DNA of 64,000 nt from Dietzia sp. NCCP-2495 (GCF_026011735.1 NZ_BRVN01000008.1:62001-126000); one strand, 5' to 3'. Numbered from the stretch's first letter, positions 37,322-46,426 are shown. The notes: generated by a model not told the origin, from the letters alone. Translations and numbers: made by a program.

Positions 37322-37365
37322 CACCACGGGCCGGTTACCTCCTCAGAGGTCACCGGCCCGTGGTG
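37322..37365. terminator. Bidirectional terminator ilvD/phoU
   Basis: 14-bp perfect outer stem (37322-37335 with 37352-37365) plus an inner ACCTC/GAGGT extension and a CTCA loop, between convergent genes. Confidence 0.88.
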
Positions 37366-37379
37366 TCGTGCGGGTGCGG

Positions 37380-38066
37380 TCAGTCGAGAACCGAGCCGTC
37401 ATCCAGATGAGAGAGCATCCCACCGTCGGGGAGCTCTCCGGTCACGAGATAGACGATACGGTTGGCGATGCTGACCGTGTGATCGGCGAAACGCTCGTAG
37501 TAGCGGGCCAGCAGCGCCAGATCCACGGCGGAGACGGATCCGTGCGGCCAGGACTCGTCGGAGATCTGCTTCATCAGGGACGCGTGGAGGGCATCGATGG
37601 CGTCGTCCTGTGCGTCGAGCGCGAGCGCCTTCTCGGCGTCGCGGGCCTCGAGGAGCTCGGCTAGCTGGCGGGCCAGTGCGCCATCGCGCTCGGCGAGCTC
37701 ACGGATGATCGGCACCACGTCCTCGGGGACGACCGCGTTCGGGTAGCGGCGACGGGCGACCCGCGCGATGTGGCCGGCGAGCGCGGCCATCCGGGTGAAG
37801 TGCTCGACGATATAGATGCCCGACATCACCTGACGGAGGTCTCCGGCGACGGGGGCCTCGAGCAGTAGCAGGTCGAACGCGTGCTGCTCGCTGACCTCGC
37901 GGAGCTCCTCGAGCTCGGCGGCGCCGTCGATCACCTCGGTGGCGGCGGTTTCGTCGCGCTCGAGGAGGGCGACGGTGGCCCGGTCGAGGAGGCGGACATT
38001 GCTCTCGCAGAAGCGGCCCAGCTGGTCGGCGAACTCGTCGAGCTTGGAACGGAAGACATTGCGCAT
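37380..38066 (-). CDS. phoU: Phosphate-specific transport system accessory protein PhoU
   Basis: 228 residues forming two tandem three-helix PhoU repeats (about 5-105 and 115-215), with the metal-site acidic signatures ...EHFTRMAALAGHIARVA and ARYYERFADHTVSIANRIVY. PhoU represses the phosphate regulon by bridging the Pst transporter and the PhoR/SenX3 kinase. It stands alone here, without pst genes. The start is ATG 38066, chosen because TACAGT lies 6 bases upstream as a leaderless -10 and the conserved MRNVFRSKLDEF follows. An in-frame ATG twelve codons upstream is less likely. Confidence 0.93.
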   Translation of the reverse strand: MRNVFRSKLDEFADQLGRFCESNVRLLDRATVALLERDETAATEVIDGAAELEELREVSEQHAFDLLLLEAPVAGDLRQVMSGIYIVEHFTRMAALAGHIARVARRRYPNAVVPEDVVPIIRELAERDGALARQLAELLEARDAEKALALDAQDDAIDALHASLMKQISDESWPHGSVSAVDLALLARYYERFADHTVSIANRIVYLVTGELPDGGMLSHLDDGSVLD

Positions 38067-38072
38067 GCGGCA

Positions 38073-38078
38073 ACTGTA
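38073..38078 (-). promoter_or_regulatory. -10 box of leaderless phoU promoter
   Basis: TACAGT on the minus strand ends 6 bases before the phoU ATG. Confidence 0.5.
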
Positions 38079-38160
38079 GTGAATTCGCAGGCGGCGGGAC
38101 ACGTCGTTCCCTCAGAGTTCACCCGTCGGACGTGCTGTGGGGGGGTATCACGGGGGAGAA

Positions 38161-38192
38161 GGTAGACAGGTCTGTCTACCTGGCGATATCGT
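38161..38192 (+). promoter_or_regulatory. Operator palindrome overlapping the promoter of the DUF4242-ABC operon
   Basis: GGTAGACAGGTCTGTCTACC (38161-38180) is a perfect 9-2-9 inverted repeat of TetR-operator style. TATCGT at 38187-38192 is a plausible -10, which places the palindrome over the -35 region, where a bound repressor would block RNA polymerase. The operon start codon is 36 bases further on. No regulator gene is adjacent, so the cognate protein is encoded elsewhere. Confidence 0.55.
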
Positions 38193-38227
38193 CGGCTCCC
38201 TACGCGACGTCCACGAAAGGACCAGGC

Positions 38228-38770
38228 ATGACCCTCTTCCTGTACGAGAGCACCCCCTCCGAGGAGCAGAAGGCCGATCCGTCTGCGCTCGTCGACGCTC
38301 TCGCCTCCGCCCTGACCGAGGCCGGAGCCGAGGTCATCGAGACCCAGATCACCAAGGGCGCGGCCCGCGTGTTCACCATCGTCGAGCTGGCCGACGGACC
38401 GAACGGCGCCTGCGCCACCGAGGCCCCCGCCCTGGACGCCGCCGCACTCGGCGTCGCCGACGTCACCGAGCCCGCCCAGGTCCGCCTGGTGGGCACCGAC
38501 CTCGAGACCATCAAGGCCGCCCGCCCCGAGGCCGGCTACCTGGTCGAGTGGGACATTCCCGCCGAGATCGACATGGACACCTACCTGGCGCGCAAGAAGG
38601 AGAAGTCCCCGAAGTACGCCGAGATCCCCGAGGTCTCCTTCCTCCGCACCTACGTCCGCGAGGACACGGACAAGTGCCTGTGCTTCTACAACGCGCCGGA
38701 CACCGACGCCGTGGTCCGGGCGCGTGAGATCGTGTCCACCCCGATTTCCCGCCTGCACGAGCTGGCATGA
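38228..38770 (+). CDS. DUF4242 domain-containing protein
   Basis: 180 residues. The C-terminal half matches the DUF4242 ferredoxin-like family: EVSFLRTYVREDTDKCLCFYNAPD followed by AVVRAREIVSTPISRLHEL, a pattern shared with small nickel-binding proteins of actinobacteria. The N-terminal half repeats a similar strand-helix layout and may be a second, diverged copy. The start is ATG 38228 with GAAAGGA upstream. It is the first gene of a five-gene operon, overlapping the next by ATGA. Its role there is unknown; metal delivery or regulation are possible. Confidence 0.7.
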   Translation: MTLFLYESTPSEEQKADPSALVDALASALTEAGAEVIETQITKGAARVFTIVELADGPNGACATEAPALDAAALGVADVTEPAQVRLVGTDLETIKAARPEAGYLVEWDIPAEIDMDTYLARKKEKSPKYAEIPEVSFLRTYVREDTDKCLCFYNAPDTDAVVRAREIVSTPISRLHELA

Positions 38771-39885
38771 GCAACTCCACGGCCAACACACTGACCGTCG
38801 ATCTCGGCGCCCCGCGCGCGAGGCTCGTCGCCGGTGATCTCGGCGATGTCCCGGTGAAGGATCTCGTCGCGGTGATCGACTCGATCGCCGCACGGGCCTC
38901 CGCCCTCGATCGCGCCGACGTGGACCTGAGGGAGGACATCATCACCCTTGCCGGACTCGGTCTCTTCGACGTCGACCGCACACCGGTCTCCGTTGCTGCG
39001 ACGATCATCGAAGCGGTGTCGACGGAGAGCATGGCCGTGGCGTTCGCATCCTGGGCGCAGCGGATGACCGCCGCGTACCTCCGGCACGCCGCCGACCGGT
39101 CGGAGACCGCACAGCGCACGTACCGCGACGTGGCAGACGGACGGCGTCCGGGCGTCACCGGCATGGCCGCCGCGCAGCGCCAGGCCGTGGGGCTGGGAGA
39201 CGTGCCCATCACGGCCACCCCGGTCGAGGGCGGGTACCGGATCGACGGACCCATCGCGTGGGCCTCCAACGTCTACCCGGACAGCACCATCGTCCTGGCG
39301 GCCAACACCGAAGACGGCCGGAGCCTGGTCCTCACCTTCGAGGGCTCGGCGCCAGGCGTGGAGATCCGGACGGCTCCGGACCTGCTCGCACTCAACGCGA
39401 CGGCGTCCACGATGATCGGGCTCAACGGGGTGTTCGTCCCGGACGCCCAGATCCTGGGTGAGGACCTCCCGGACTTCCTGTCCGGCGTCCGCCCGCAGTT
39501 CCTCATCCTGCAGGCCGCGTTCTGCTCCGGCGTCGGGGCGCGTTCACTCACCGAGGCCGAGAAGCGTCTGCAGGGCCTGGGCGAGTTCTACGCCGATGAG
39601 CACTCCGCGCTGGTCGCCCGTCACGACCACATGCATGCTGAGCTGCATCGTCTAGCGGCCGCGCCCGGAGACGGTGAGCTGTCGGACCTGCTCCTGTTGC
39701 GCCTCGACGGCGCCGAGATCGCGCCCGCCGCGACCCGGCTCGAGGCGGTCCTCTGCGGCGGGATGGGTTACGCGCAGGGCGCCCCCGCCAACCGCCGGAT
39801 GCGTGAGGCGGCGTTCCTGCCCGTGCAGTCGCCGTCGCAGTCCCAGCTCCGGTGGGAGCTGGAGCGACTGGGGATCGTCGCGTGA
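38767..39885 (+). CDS. Acyl-CoA dehydrogenase-family flavoprotein
   Basis: 372-residue protein with acyl-CoA dehydrogenase fold signs: an N-terminal helical part, a central strand domain (PVEGGYRIDGPIAWASNVYP, GLNGVFVPDAQILGEDL) and a C-terminal helical bundle with GGMGYAQGAPANRRMREAAF. Members include true dehydrogenases and FMN monooxygenases such as DszC/SfnB that act on sulfur compounds. Its place in an operon with an NrtA/SsuA-type transporter favours oxidation of an imported compound over beta-oxidation, but this is inference. It is coupled to its neighbours by ATGA at the start and GTGA at the end. Confidence 0.75.
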   Translation: MSNSTANTLTVDLGAPRARLVAGDLGDVPVKDLVAVIDSIAARASALDRADVDLREDIITLAGLGLFDVDRTPVSVAATIIEAVSTESMAVAFASWAQRMTAAYLRHAADRSETAQRTYRDVADGRRPGVTGMAAAQRQAVGLGDVPITATPVEGGYRIDGPIAWASNVYPDSTIVLAANTEDGRSLVLTFEGSAPGVEIRTAPDLLALNATASTMIGLNGVFVPDAQILGEDLPDFLSGVRPQFLILQAAFCSGVGARSLTEAEKRLQGLGEFYADEHSALVARHDHMHAELHRLAAAPGDGELSDLLLLRLDGAEIAPAATRLEAVLCGGMGYAQGAPANRRMREAAFLPVQSPSQSQLRWELERLGIVA

Positions 39886-40628
39886 CCTCCGTCCTCGAAC
39901 GCCCGGTCACCGTCAGCGTGACCGGGCTCCGGCACCGTCTCCCCGGTGGGCGGCAGCTGTTCGACGATCTCGAGCTCCGCGTCCGGGCGGGCGAGTCCCT
40001 CGTCCTGCTCGGCCCGTCCGGCGTCGGCAAGTCGACCCTGCTGCGCTTCCTCGCCGGGCTCGAACGACCTGCTGGCGGCGAGCTGCAAATCGGGACGCGG
40101 CACGAGTCGAGCGTCGACGCCCACTCGTACGCGGTCGTCTTCCAGAAGCCGTTGCTCTACCCGTGGCTGACAGTGCGGGAGAACGTCGCACTCGGCGGAC
40201 GGTTCCGCGCGCTGCGCGATCGAGTCGACGGTGCCCACGTCGACGAGCTGCTCGAGCACTTCGGTATCGCCGAATTGGCCGACTCACGTCCGGATCAGAT
40301 CTCCGGGGGGCAGGCCCAGCGTGTCGCGGTGGTCCGTGCTGCGGCGACCCGTCCTGAGATCCTCCTCCTCGACGAGCCGTTCAGCGCACTGGACCCGGTG
40401 ACTCGCTCGGATTCCCAGCGTTGGTTGGTCGACGTGACCGCCGAGCTCGGCGTCACCACGGTCATGGTGACCCACGACGTCGACGAGGCGTTGATCGTCG
40501 GTTCGCGTATCGCCCTGCTCGGGTCCTCCGGCAGGGTGCAGCAGGAGTGGATCAACCCGTCGCACGGCACGTCCGACTCGGCTCCCGCTCTCCGCGAGGA
40601 GATCCTGGCCGCATACCGGACGGCCTGA
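39882..40628 (+). CDS. ABC transporter ATP-binding protein (nitrate/sulfonate/taurine type)
   Basis: 248-residue import ATPase of the SsuB/TauB/NrtD group. Walker A is LLGPSGVGKSTLLRFL, the Q-loop is VVFQKPLLYPWLTV, the signature is ISGGQAQRVAV, Walker B is EILLLDEPFSALD, and the switch His is in MVTHDVDEAL. It powers uptake through the permease two genes downstream. Start GTG 39882 overlaps the previous stop by GTGA. Confidence 0.9.
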   Translation: MTSVLERPVTVSVTGLRHRLPGGRQLFDDLELRVRAGESLVLLGPSGVGKSTLLRFLAGLERPAGGELQIGTRHESSVDAHSYAVVFQKPLLYPWLTVRENVALGGRFRALRDRVDGAHVDELLEHFGIAELADSRPDQISGGQAQRVAVVRAAATRPEILLLDEPFSALDPVTRSDSQRWLVDVTAELGVTTVMVTHDVDEALIVGSRIALLGSSGRVQQEWINPSHGTSDSAPALREEILAAYRTA

Positions 40629-40636
40629 TCCGCGCG

Positions 40637-41824
40637 ATGGCTGCAGATCCCGGGACCCGAGGTCCCGTCCTCGACAGGCGTTCGCTGCTCCGCGCCGGCG
40701 GTGCGGTCGCCGTGGGCGCAGGTGCGCTCGGGGGAGCGGCGACGCTCGCCGACCTCGTCGCGGCGGCCACCACCTCGCGGGGCGTGGCGACCGAGGACCT
40801 GCGTATCGGGTACCTCCCGATCACCGACGCCGCGCCGTTGCTCGTCGCCCACGGCGACGGGTACTTCGAGCAGCAGAAAATCATCGTCGGAAGGCCGGTG
40901 CTCTTCCGCTCCTGGTCGTCCCTGATGGAGGCGTTTCTCACCCGGCAGGTCGACCTCATCCACCTGCTCATGCCCTCGGCCGTGCAACTGCGCTACGTCC
41001 TCGGTGCGGACGTGAAGGTCGTCAGCTGGAATCACACCGGCGGTGGCGCGGTGACCGTCGCCCCCCACATCTCCGACATCTCGGAGCTCGCCGGAACCCA
41101 GGTGGCGATCCCCGGGTGGTGGTCGATCCACAACATGCTCCTGCAGCGCGTGCTGCGCGCCCGGGGGCTCACCCCGGTCGCCCGGAAGGCACCCAGTCGT
41201 TCAGAGGGCACCGTCGAGCTGGTCGTCATGGGCCCGTCGGACATGATCCCCGCACTGGCGACCGGGTCGATCTCCGCGTTCACCGTGGCCGATCCGTTCA
41301 ACGCCGGCGCCGTGGCCCGGGGCGTCGGCAGGCTCCACATGCTCCTCGACGAAGTCTGGCGTGACCACGCCTGCTGTGTCACGGTCATGCACGAGGACCT
41401 CATCGACACGCGACCCGATACCGCCCAGGCACTGATCGACGCGGCCGTCGCGTCTCAGATCGGTATCCGGGCGGACCGGACCGGGGCCGCCGCGATCCTG
41501 TCCGGGAAGGGCTATCTCCCACAGCCGCCCAGGGCCGTCGAGGTGGCGATGGCCGGGTCCGTTCCGGATCCGACCGGCGGTCCCGACCGCCCCCGCATCG
41601 ACTTCCACCCGTATCCCTTCCCGAGCTTCACCGAGGAGCTGGTACGGCAGATGCGGCAGACGGTCGTCGACGGCGAGACCGGGTTCCTCGACGGACTCGA
41701 CCCGTCCTCCGTCCACCGTGAGCTCGTCGACGACCGCTTCGTCCGGGCCACCATCCGGCGTCATGGGGGACCGGCTGCGCTCGGACTGCCCGCCTCGCTC
41801 ACCCGACACGAACGGTTGATCTAG
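40637..41824 (+). CDS. ABC transporter substrate-binding protein, Tat-exported (NrtA/SsuA/THI5-like)
   Basis: 395 residues. An N-terminal twin-arginine signal (LDRRSLLRAGGAVAVGAGAL) suggests export of a folded, possibly cofactor-bound protein. The mature part is a type II periplasmic-binding fold: EDLRIGYLPITDAAPLLVAH, FLTRQVDLIHLLMPSAV and AGTQVAIPGWWSIHNMLL are characteristic of NMT1/CmpA-like receptors. The ligand cannot be named; nitrate, sulfonate and pyrimidine-type ligands occur in the family. The stop abuts the ATG of the permease gene. Confidence 0.87.
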   Translation: MAADPGTRGPVLDRRSLLRAGGAVAVGAGALGGAATLADLVAAATTSRGVATEDLRIGYLPITDAAPLLVAHGDGYFEQQKIIVGRPVLFRSWSSLMEAFLTRQVDLIHLLMPSAVQLRYVLGADVKVVSWNHTGGGAVTVAPHISDISELAGTQVAIPGWWSIHNMLLQRVLRARGLTPVARKAPSRSEGTVELVVMGPSDMIPALATGSISAFTVADPFNAGAVARGVGRLHMLLDEVWRDHACCVTVMHEDLIDTRPDTAQALIDAAVASQIGIRADRTGAAAILSGKGYLPQPPRAVEVAMAGSVPDPTGGPDRPRIDFHPYPFPSFTEELVRQMRQTVVDGETGFLDGLDPSSVHRELVDDRFVRATIRRHGGPAALGLPASLTRHERLI

Positions 41825-42733
41825 ATGACTCCCACGCACACCACGTCCCCTGACGGGGACGGATTCGGCACGGGCCAGCTGGCGGTGTCGCATGCCGAAG
41901 GGGCAACGACCGACGGAGTGGGCTCCACCGGTACTTCACGTCGCCGGGGTGGCAGCCGCAGTTCCGGATCGTCGGCGATCAGCGGGTTCGCCGTCCGCTG
42001 GAGTGCCGGACTCCTGGGACTGCTCGTGGGTCTGGGGATCTGGTTCCTGCTCACCTCGGGTCTGGTCACCGATGACCCGGTGATCAGCGGGATGTCGCCG
42101 GTCAAGACGATCGCCGGCCTGGGCGACCTGTTGGACCGCGGTGTATTGCTCTCCGATGCCGGAGTCAGCCTCTACCGCCTGGTGGCGGGGCTGGCGCTGG
42201 CGGCGCTGCTGGGTATCCCGCTCGGATTGTGGCTGGGACTCCGCCGCGGCGCCGAGGCAGTGGCAGGCCCGCTCGTCCAGTTCCTCCGGATGATCTCGCC
42301 CCTCTCGTGGGCGCCGGTCGCGATCGCGGTGTTCGGTATCGGCAACGAGCCGGTGATCTTCCTCGTGGCCGCGGCGGCGGTGTGGCCCATCATGCTCTCG
42401 ACCTCCGCGGGCGTCCACGCCATGGACCCCGGGTACGTCGACGTGGCCCGGACGATGGGCGCGAGCAGCTGGGAACGGTTGACGCGGGTCATCATCCCGG
42501 CCGTCCGGCCCTCGATCCTCGGCGGCGTCCGCATGGCACTGGGCACGGCGTGGATCGTGCTGGTCCCCGCCGAGATGCTCGGTGTCCGGTCAGGCCTGGG
42601 GTATCAGATCCTCAACGCGCGCGATCAGCTCGCCTATGACCAGGTGATGGCCGTGATCCTCGTGATCGGCGTCCTGGGATTCGCGCTCGACTCCCTGTCG
42701 CGGCTGCTGCTGCATGGCCGTTCAGTTCGCTGA
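41825..42733 (+). CDS. ABC transporter permease (nitrate/sulfonate/taurine type)
   Basis: 302-residue binding-protein-dependent permease. A long hydrophilic N-terminus of about 55 residues is followed by six hydrophobic segments. The ATPase-contacting EAA loop is at DVARTMGASSWERLTRVIIP. It is the last gene of the operon that begins with DUF4242 at 38228 and starts immediately after the binding-protein stop. Confidence 0.9.
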   Translation: MTPTHTTSPDGDGFGTGQLAVSHAEGATTDGVGSTGTSRRRGGSRSSGSSAISGFAVRWSAGLLGLLVGLGIWFLLTSGLVTDDPVISGMSPVKTIAGLGDLLDRGVLLSDAGVSLYRLVAGLALAALLGIPLGLWLGLRRGAEAVAGPLVQFLRMISPLSWAPVAIAVFGIGNEPVIFLVAAAAVWPIMLSTSAGVHAMDPGYVDVARTMGASSWERLTRVIIPAVRPSILGGVRMALGTAWIVLVPAEMLGVRSGLGYQILNARDQLAYDQVMAVILVIGVLGFALDSLSRLLLHGRSVR

Positions 42734-42823
42734 CCGGCGCGGGTGGTCCGGCAGAGCCGACGAGACCGCAGAGCCGCCGACTCCGCGTGGCCGCCGGCGA
42801 CGGTGGTCGGAGCGGTTCGACGG

Positions 42824-43102
42824 TCAGTGGTTTCGGAGAGCTTCGATCAGGTCGTTCTTGTTCATTGAGGACCGTCCCTCGATGTCCAGTTCGCGGGCTC
42901 GCTGGCGTAGGTCGTCCACGGTCCAGTCGTCGTAGGAGCCCGCTTCGCCACCGCGGCGACCCACCTTGGAGCGGGACGTGTTGGCGGAAGCGTTGGCGAT
43001 CCGCGCGGCCTTCTCCTTGCTCGCGCCGTCCTCGCGCAACGCGTCGTAGACCTCCTCGTCCTTGACGCTGGAGGAACTCTGGTCTGACGTGTTCCGGGGC
43101 AT
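42824..43102 (-). CDS. Rho N-terminal/SAP-like domain small protein
   Basis: 92 residues. An N-terminal helical segment (EEVYDALREDGASKEKAARIANA) resembles small stress proteins that bind nucleic acid. The C-terminus carries a Rho-N/SAP-like motif (WTVDDLRQRARELDIEGRS followed by KNDLIEALR). Proteins of this layout (DUF7218-type) are common in actinobacteria; the function is unknown. A basic RSKVGRRGG linker lies between the parts. It is convergent with the ABC operon. Confidence 0.77.
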   Translation of the reverse strand: MPRNTSDQSSSSVKDEEVYDALREDGASKEKAARIANASANTSRSKVGRRGGEAGSYDDWTVDDLRQRARELDIEGRSSMNKNDLIEALRNH

Positions 43103-43202
43103 CCTGGCCTCCTGTCGTCGAGTCGGGTGCTCGCCCTCGGGTTTAACAGGTAGCGGCCGATTCCGCGACCGGTCGGCGCCGGAACCCGATGCCCCGCAGC
43201 TC

Positions 43203-43685
43203 TTAACCGCGGACCAGCTCGGAGCGCAGGTGATGGGTCAGTGGTTGTCCCACCGCGGCCATCGCGAACGTGGTGGTGAGTCGGTCGCCGACGAGTTCGT
43301 AGCGACGGTGGGTCGACGTGACCTGCTTGGCGCTCGCGCTGTTCATCACGCTGGCGCGGAACTCGAGCACCACCGAATCGCCGTCGACGGTGAGGGTGCC
43401 TTCGCAGAGTTCGGTCTGCCCGGTGGGCTGGGCGAGGATCAGCTCGGCGGTCCCGTCGCCGGGGATGCGCAGGTAGCCGGTCTCCGTGTGCATGGGGTTA
43501 CCCGCCGGCCCGCGGGTCTTCTGCACGAAGTGGAGGAACGGTTTGCCGACGTCGGTGAAGGTGACCTCCTCGCTGTAGGAGAAGTCCTCGATCGTCGGAT
43601 ACGAGCCGCTGCCCTGCCCCTTCCAGGTGCCGAGCAAGGGGGAGACGGGGGAGAGGTTCGTGGCGAGCGACGAGGCGGTGTCCAT
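43203..43685 (-). CDS. Nitrobindin-family heme protein (peroxynitrite isomerase)
   Basis: 160-residue ten-stranded beta-barrel protein of the FABP-like nitrobindin family. The hallmark GTWKGQG is at residues 19-25, YSEEVTFTDVGKPFLHF follows, and the proximal heme-ligating histidine is expected in the C-terminal PLTHHLRSELVRG. Bacterial and human nitrobindins bind ferric heme and isomerise peroxynitrite to nitrate. The start is ATG 43685. It is the last of a series of minus-strand genes from 46345 downward. Confidence 0.87.
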   Translation of the reverse strand: MDTASSLATNLSPVSPLLGTWKGQGSGSYPTIEDFSYSEEVTFTDVGKPFLHFVQKTRGPAGNPMHTETGYLRIPGDGTAELILAQPTGQTELCEGTLTVDGDSVVLEFRASVMNSASAKQVTSTHRRYELVGDRLTTTFAMAAVGQPLTHHLRSELVRG

Positions 43686-43735
43686 GCCCTGAAGCGTAGG
43701 TCACCGGGGAGGAGGTGACGACGACGGCGACGGGG

Positions 43736-44263
43736 TCACCTGTCCCAGAACGGTTCCCCGGAGGAGTCGAGCCGTATTCCCTCGCTCGGATTGTGGGGGA
43801 CGATCTCGCCGGTGTGCATGAGGTGTCCGACGGACAGACCGTGCATCGTCGTCACCACATCCGCCACCACCCGACGGTGACACCGCCACCACACCGACTC
43901 CGAACACATGACGGCGGTGCGTCTGCTGCGGGCATCCGCCACGACCCGGTCCAGCGCGGTGCGGAACTCCGGTGTCCGCGTCCATGCGGAGTAGGCGCGG
44001 AACGCCTCGACCCGCCACCAGGTGTCCGGCGAGGCCCGCCGTTGCGCGGCGGTGAGGCTGCGCCGCCCGCCCAGGTCCTCTTCCCAGCGGTAGTCGATCC
44101 CGGCGTCCCGGGTGATCTCGGGAACCGCGCCCCTGGACGCGGCCTCGTTGGCGCGACTGCCGGGGAACCGTCGGATGTCCACGAGGAGTTCGACGCCGGC
44201 ACCGGTGAGGAGGGCGGCGAGCTGGTCGCGGTCCAGGCGTCCGTGGCCGACGGTGAGCAGCAT
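43736..44263 (-). CDS. DUF488 family protein
   Basis: 175 residues with the DUF488 signatures: an N-terminal TVGHGRLDRDQL, LLVDIRRFPGSR, and the cysteine motif VMCSESVWWRCHRRVVADV. The function is unknown. Its ATG overlaps the upstream DUF808 stop by one base (TGATG), indicating translational coupling. Confidence 0.85.
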   Translation of the reverse strand: MLLTVGHGRLDRDQLAALLTGAGVELLVDIRRFPGSRANEAASRGAVPEITRDAGIDYRWEEDLGGRRSLTAAQRRASPDTWWRVEAFRAYSAWTRTPEFRTALDRVVADARSRRTAVMCSESVWWRCHRRVVADVVTTMHGLSVGHLMHTGEIVPHNPSEGIRLDSSGEPFWDR

Positions 44264-45243
44264 CAGTGCCCGGCGTCCTCGGTTTCGCCCCTGGTCATGC
44301 TGTCTTCCTTGCGCTTGCTCTTGCCCTTGCGCGAGGGGAGGAGGTGGAGGACGGCCACCACGACAGCGCCCACCAGCAGACCGAAGATCAGCGAGCAGAC
44401 CGTGTTGATGAGCCAGCTCAGGGCCGCGCCGACACCGGCGATGCCCTGCGCGGGATCGGCCAGGACGTGGACCAGGTGGTACGGCGCGGTCACGCCGAGC
44501 TCGTCGAGTCCCACCAGGAGGATGTGACCGCCGACCCAGAGCATCGCGAGCATGCCGACGAACGAGATCACGGCGAGCACCGTCGGCATGGCGTTGACGA
44601 GCCCGGTACCGAACCTGCTCAGTCCACCGGACCCCGTGCGCGCCAGATGCAGCCCTATGTCGTCCATCTTCACGATCACGGCCACGACGCCGTAGACGAG
44701 GGCGGTGATGCCCAGGCCCACCACCACGAGGATCACGGCCCTCGACAGGAACGGCTCGTCGGCCACCTCGTTGAGGGCGATCACCATGATCTCGGCGCTG
44801 AGGATGAAGTCGGTGGTCACCGCGCCGCGCACCATGCGTTTCTCGGCATCCGGGCCCTTGTCCGCGACCGGCACCGACTCCTCGTGGTGCCCGGAGACCT
44901 TCTCCCAGACCTTCTCGGCGCCCTCGTAACAGAGGTAGAGCCCGCCGCACATGAGGATGGGAGTGAGGATCCACGGGACGAACTGGCTGAGCAGCAGGGC
45001 AAAGACGATGATGATCGCCTTGTTGCCCAGGGAGCCCAACGCGATCTTGCGGATGATCGGCAACTCGCGTTTCGGTTCCACCCCCTGCACGTACTGCGGG
45101 GTCACCGCGGTGTCGTCCACCACGACACCGGCGGCCTTGACCGAGGCGCGCCCGGCAGCGGCGGCGACGTCGTCGGAGCTCGCCGCCGCCATCTTGGCGA
45201 GCACTGCGATGTCGTCGAGCAGGGCGGCGAGTCCTCCGGCCAT
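44263..45243 (-). CDS. DUF808 family inner membrane protein (YedI-like)
   Basis: 326-residue membrane protein opening with the family signature LAALLDDIAVLAKMAAASSD and then VDDTAVTPQYVQG. It has about six hydrophobic segments and a basic C-terminus. No transport substrate is known. The start is ATG 45243. The 223-base gap before it (45244-45466) shows no gene. Confidence 0.87.
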   Translation of the reverse strand: MAGGLAALLDDIAVLAKMAAASSDDVAAAAGRASVKAAGVVVDDTAVTPQYVQGVEPKRELPIIRKIALGSLGNKAIIIVFALLLSQFVPWILTPILMCGGLYLCYEGAEKVWEKVSGHHEESVPVADKGPDAEKRMVRGAVTTDFILSAEIMVIALNEVADEPFLSRAVILVVVGLGITALVYGVVAVIVKMDDIGLHLARTGSGGLSRFGTGLVNAMPTVLAVISFVGMLAMLWVGGHILLVGLDELGVTAPYHLVHVLADPAQGIAGVGAALSWLINTVCSLIFGLLVGAVVVAVLHLLPSRKGKSKRKEDSMTRGETEDAGH

Positions 45244-45466
45244 TGGTTCCTCACTTCTCGTGCGCGGAGAACGATCCGCACTGGCGTGCCCGGGCCCTGC
45301 GCTCTGGCGTGAGCGGGGGATCCGCGGCTTCTTCTGGTCCGGCCGTCAACTACCGGATCAGCACAGCGTAGCGCCGTGGGCCACCGCCTGTGGCCGACGC
45401 GCCTGCACGCGGAACGGGTGACCCGGGGACGCCCGCACGCCCGAACGCACGCTCGGACGCTCGGCG

Positions 45467-46345
45467 TCACCCATCCACGGCGTCGAGGACCCACCGCAGC
45501 ATGCCGACCCCGGCCCTGCCCAGCGTGATACCCGCGGAAAGGGAGTTCATCGGACCGTCCGGCAGCCAGAGCATCCTCCGCGCCCACCCGGGCAGCGCGG
45601 CCACCGCGCCGTACCGGAGTATCAGGTACGCCGGCGTGTCGATCCGGCCGACCGGGGGCTCGTCGAGGAGGAAGCGCCGGGCGTCCAGGGTGGCGGGGGA
45701 GGGCTCGAGCACCGGGAGGTACTCGTGGAGCGCCGCATCGAGTTCGTCCGCCGTCCGGGGGACATCGCGCGCACCGAGCATGAGTCTGGTCCGAGCCGAC
45801 TGCCGCACGTACTCGTCCCGCGCCCGCACCGTCAGCGGCTGCCGGCCGTAGAGCCGGTGGCACTCGAGAAAGCTCCAGATCTCCGCGACGTGCACCCAGC
45901 GCAGGAGGTCGGTTTCGCGGGCGTCGTACGGACGTCCCCGGAAGTCGACACCCACGACGGAGCGGTGGACGTGGTTGATTGTGCGGATCAGGTCGGTGGC
46001 ATCCGAGATCGTGCCGAAAGTGGTGGTGGCGATGAACCCCGCGGTGCGCTGCAGGCGCCCCCACGGGTCGTTGCGGTAGTCACTGTGATCGGCGACCCCG
46101 GCCATCGCGAGCGGATGCAGCGACTGCAGCAGCAGTGCGGTCAGTCCCGCGGCGAACATCGACGCATCGCCGTTGACCCGGCAGATCGCGTCCCCGGGCG
46201 AGTTCCAGCGTTCGCCCTCGGCCTCCCAGATCTGCTGCCGCCGCGCCGCCGCGTCCTCGCCGGCGATCCGCGACCGCACCACGAGCCCCACCCGGCGTCG
46301 GACCCCGGTCAGCGTCCGCGACGCCGTCGTCGTCATCGTCGTCAT
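45467..46345 (-). CDS. Oxygenase MpaB family protein (DUF2236)
   Basis: 292 residues, of the heme-containing MpaB'/latex-clearing-protein-like family. Family segments include LLLQSLHPLAMAGVADHS, TAGFIATTTFGTISDATDLI, VHRSVVGVDFRGRPYDARE and LRWVHVAEIWSFLECHRLYG with the expected histidines. Members oxidise hydrophobic polymers or lipids; the substrate here is unknown. The start ATG 46345 is preceded by GGTGGGG, and a TATGGT element lies about 45 bases further up. Divergent from the CPBP gene. Confidence 0.82.
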   Translation of the reverse strand: MTTMTTTASRTLTGVRRRVGLVVRSRIAGEDAAARRQQIWEAEGERWNSPGDAICRVNGDASMFAAGLTALLLQSLHPLAMAGVADHSDYRNDPWGRLQRTAGFIATTTFGTISDATDLIRTINHVHRSVVGVDFRGRPYDARETDLLRWVHVAEIWSFLECHRLYGRQPLTVRARDEYVRQSARTRLMLGARDVPRTADELDAALHEYLPVLEPSPATLDARRFLLDEPPVGRIDTPAYLILRYGAVAALPGWARRMLWLPDGPMNSLSAGITLGRAGVGMLRWVLDAVDG

Positions 46346-46426
46346 GACCCCACCACCCGGACACACCACCTCGGCACGAGACGTTGTGTGGGTCACCATA
46401 TCCTTCGATGTCGCGCCCTCGCGCGG

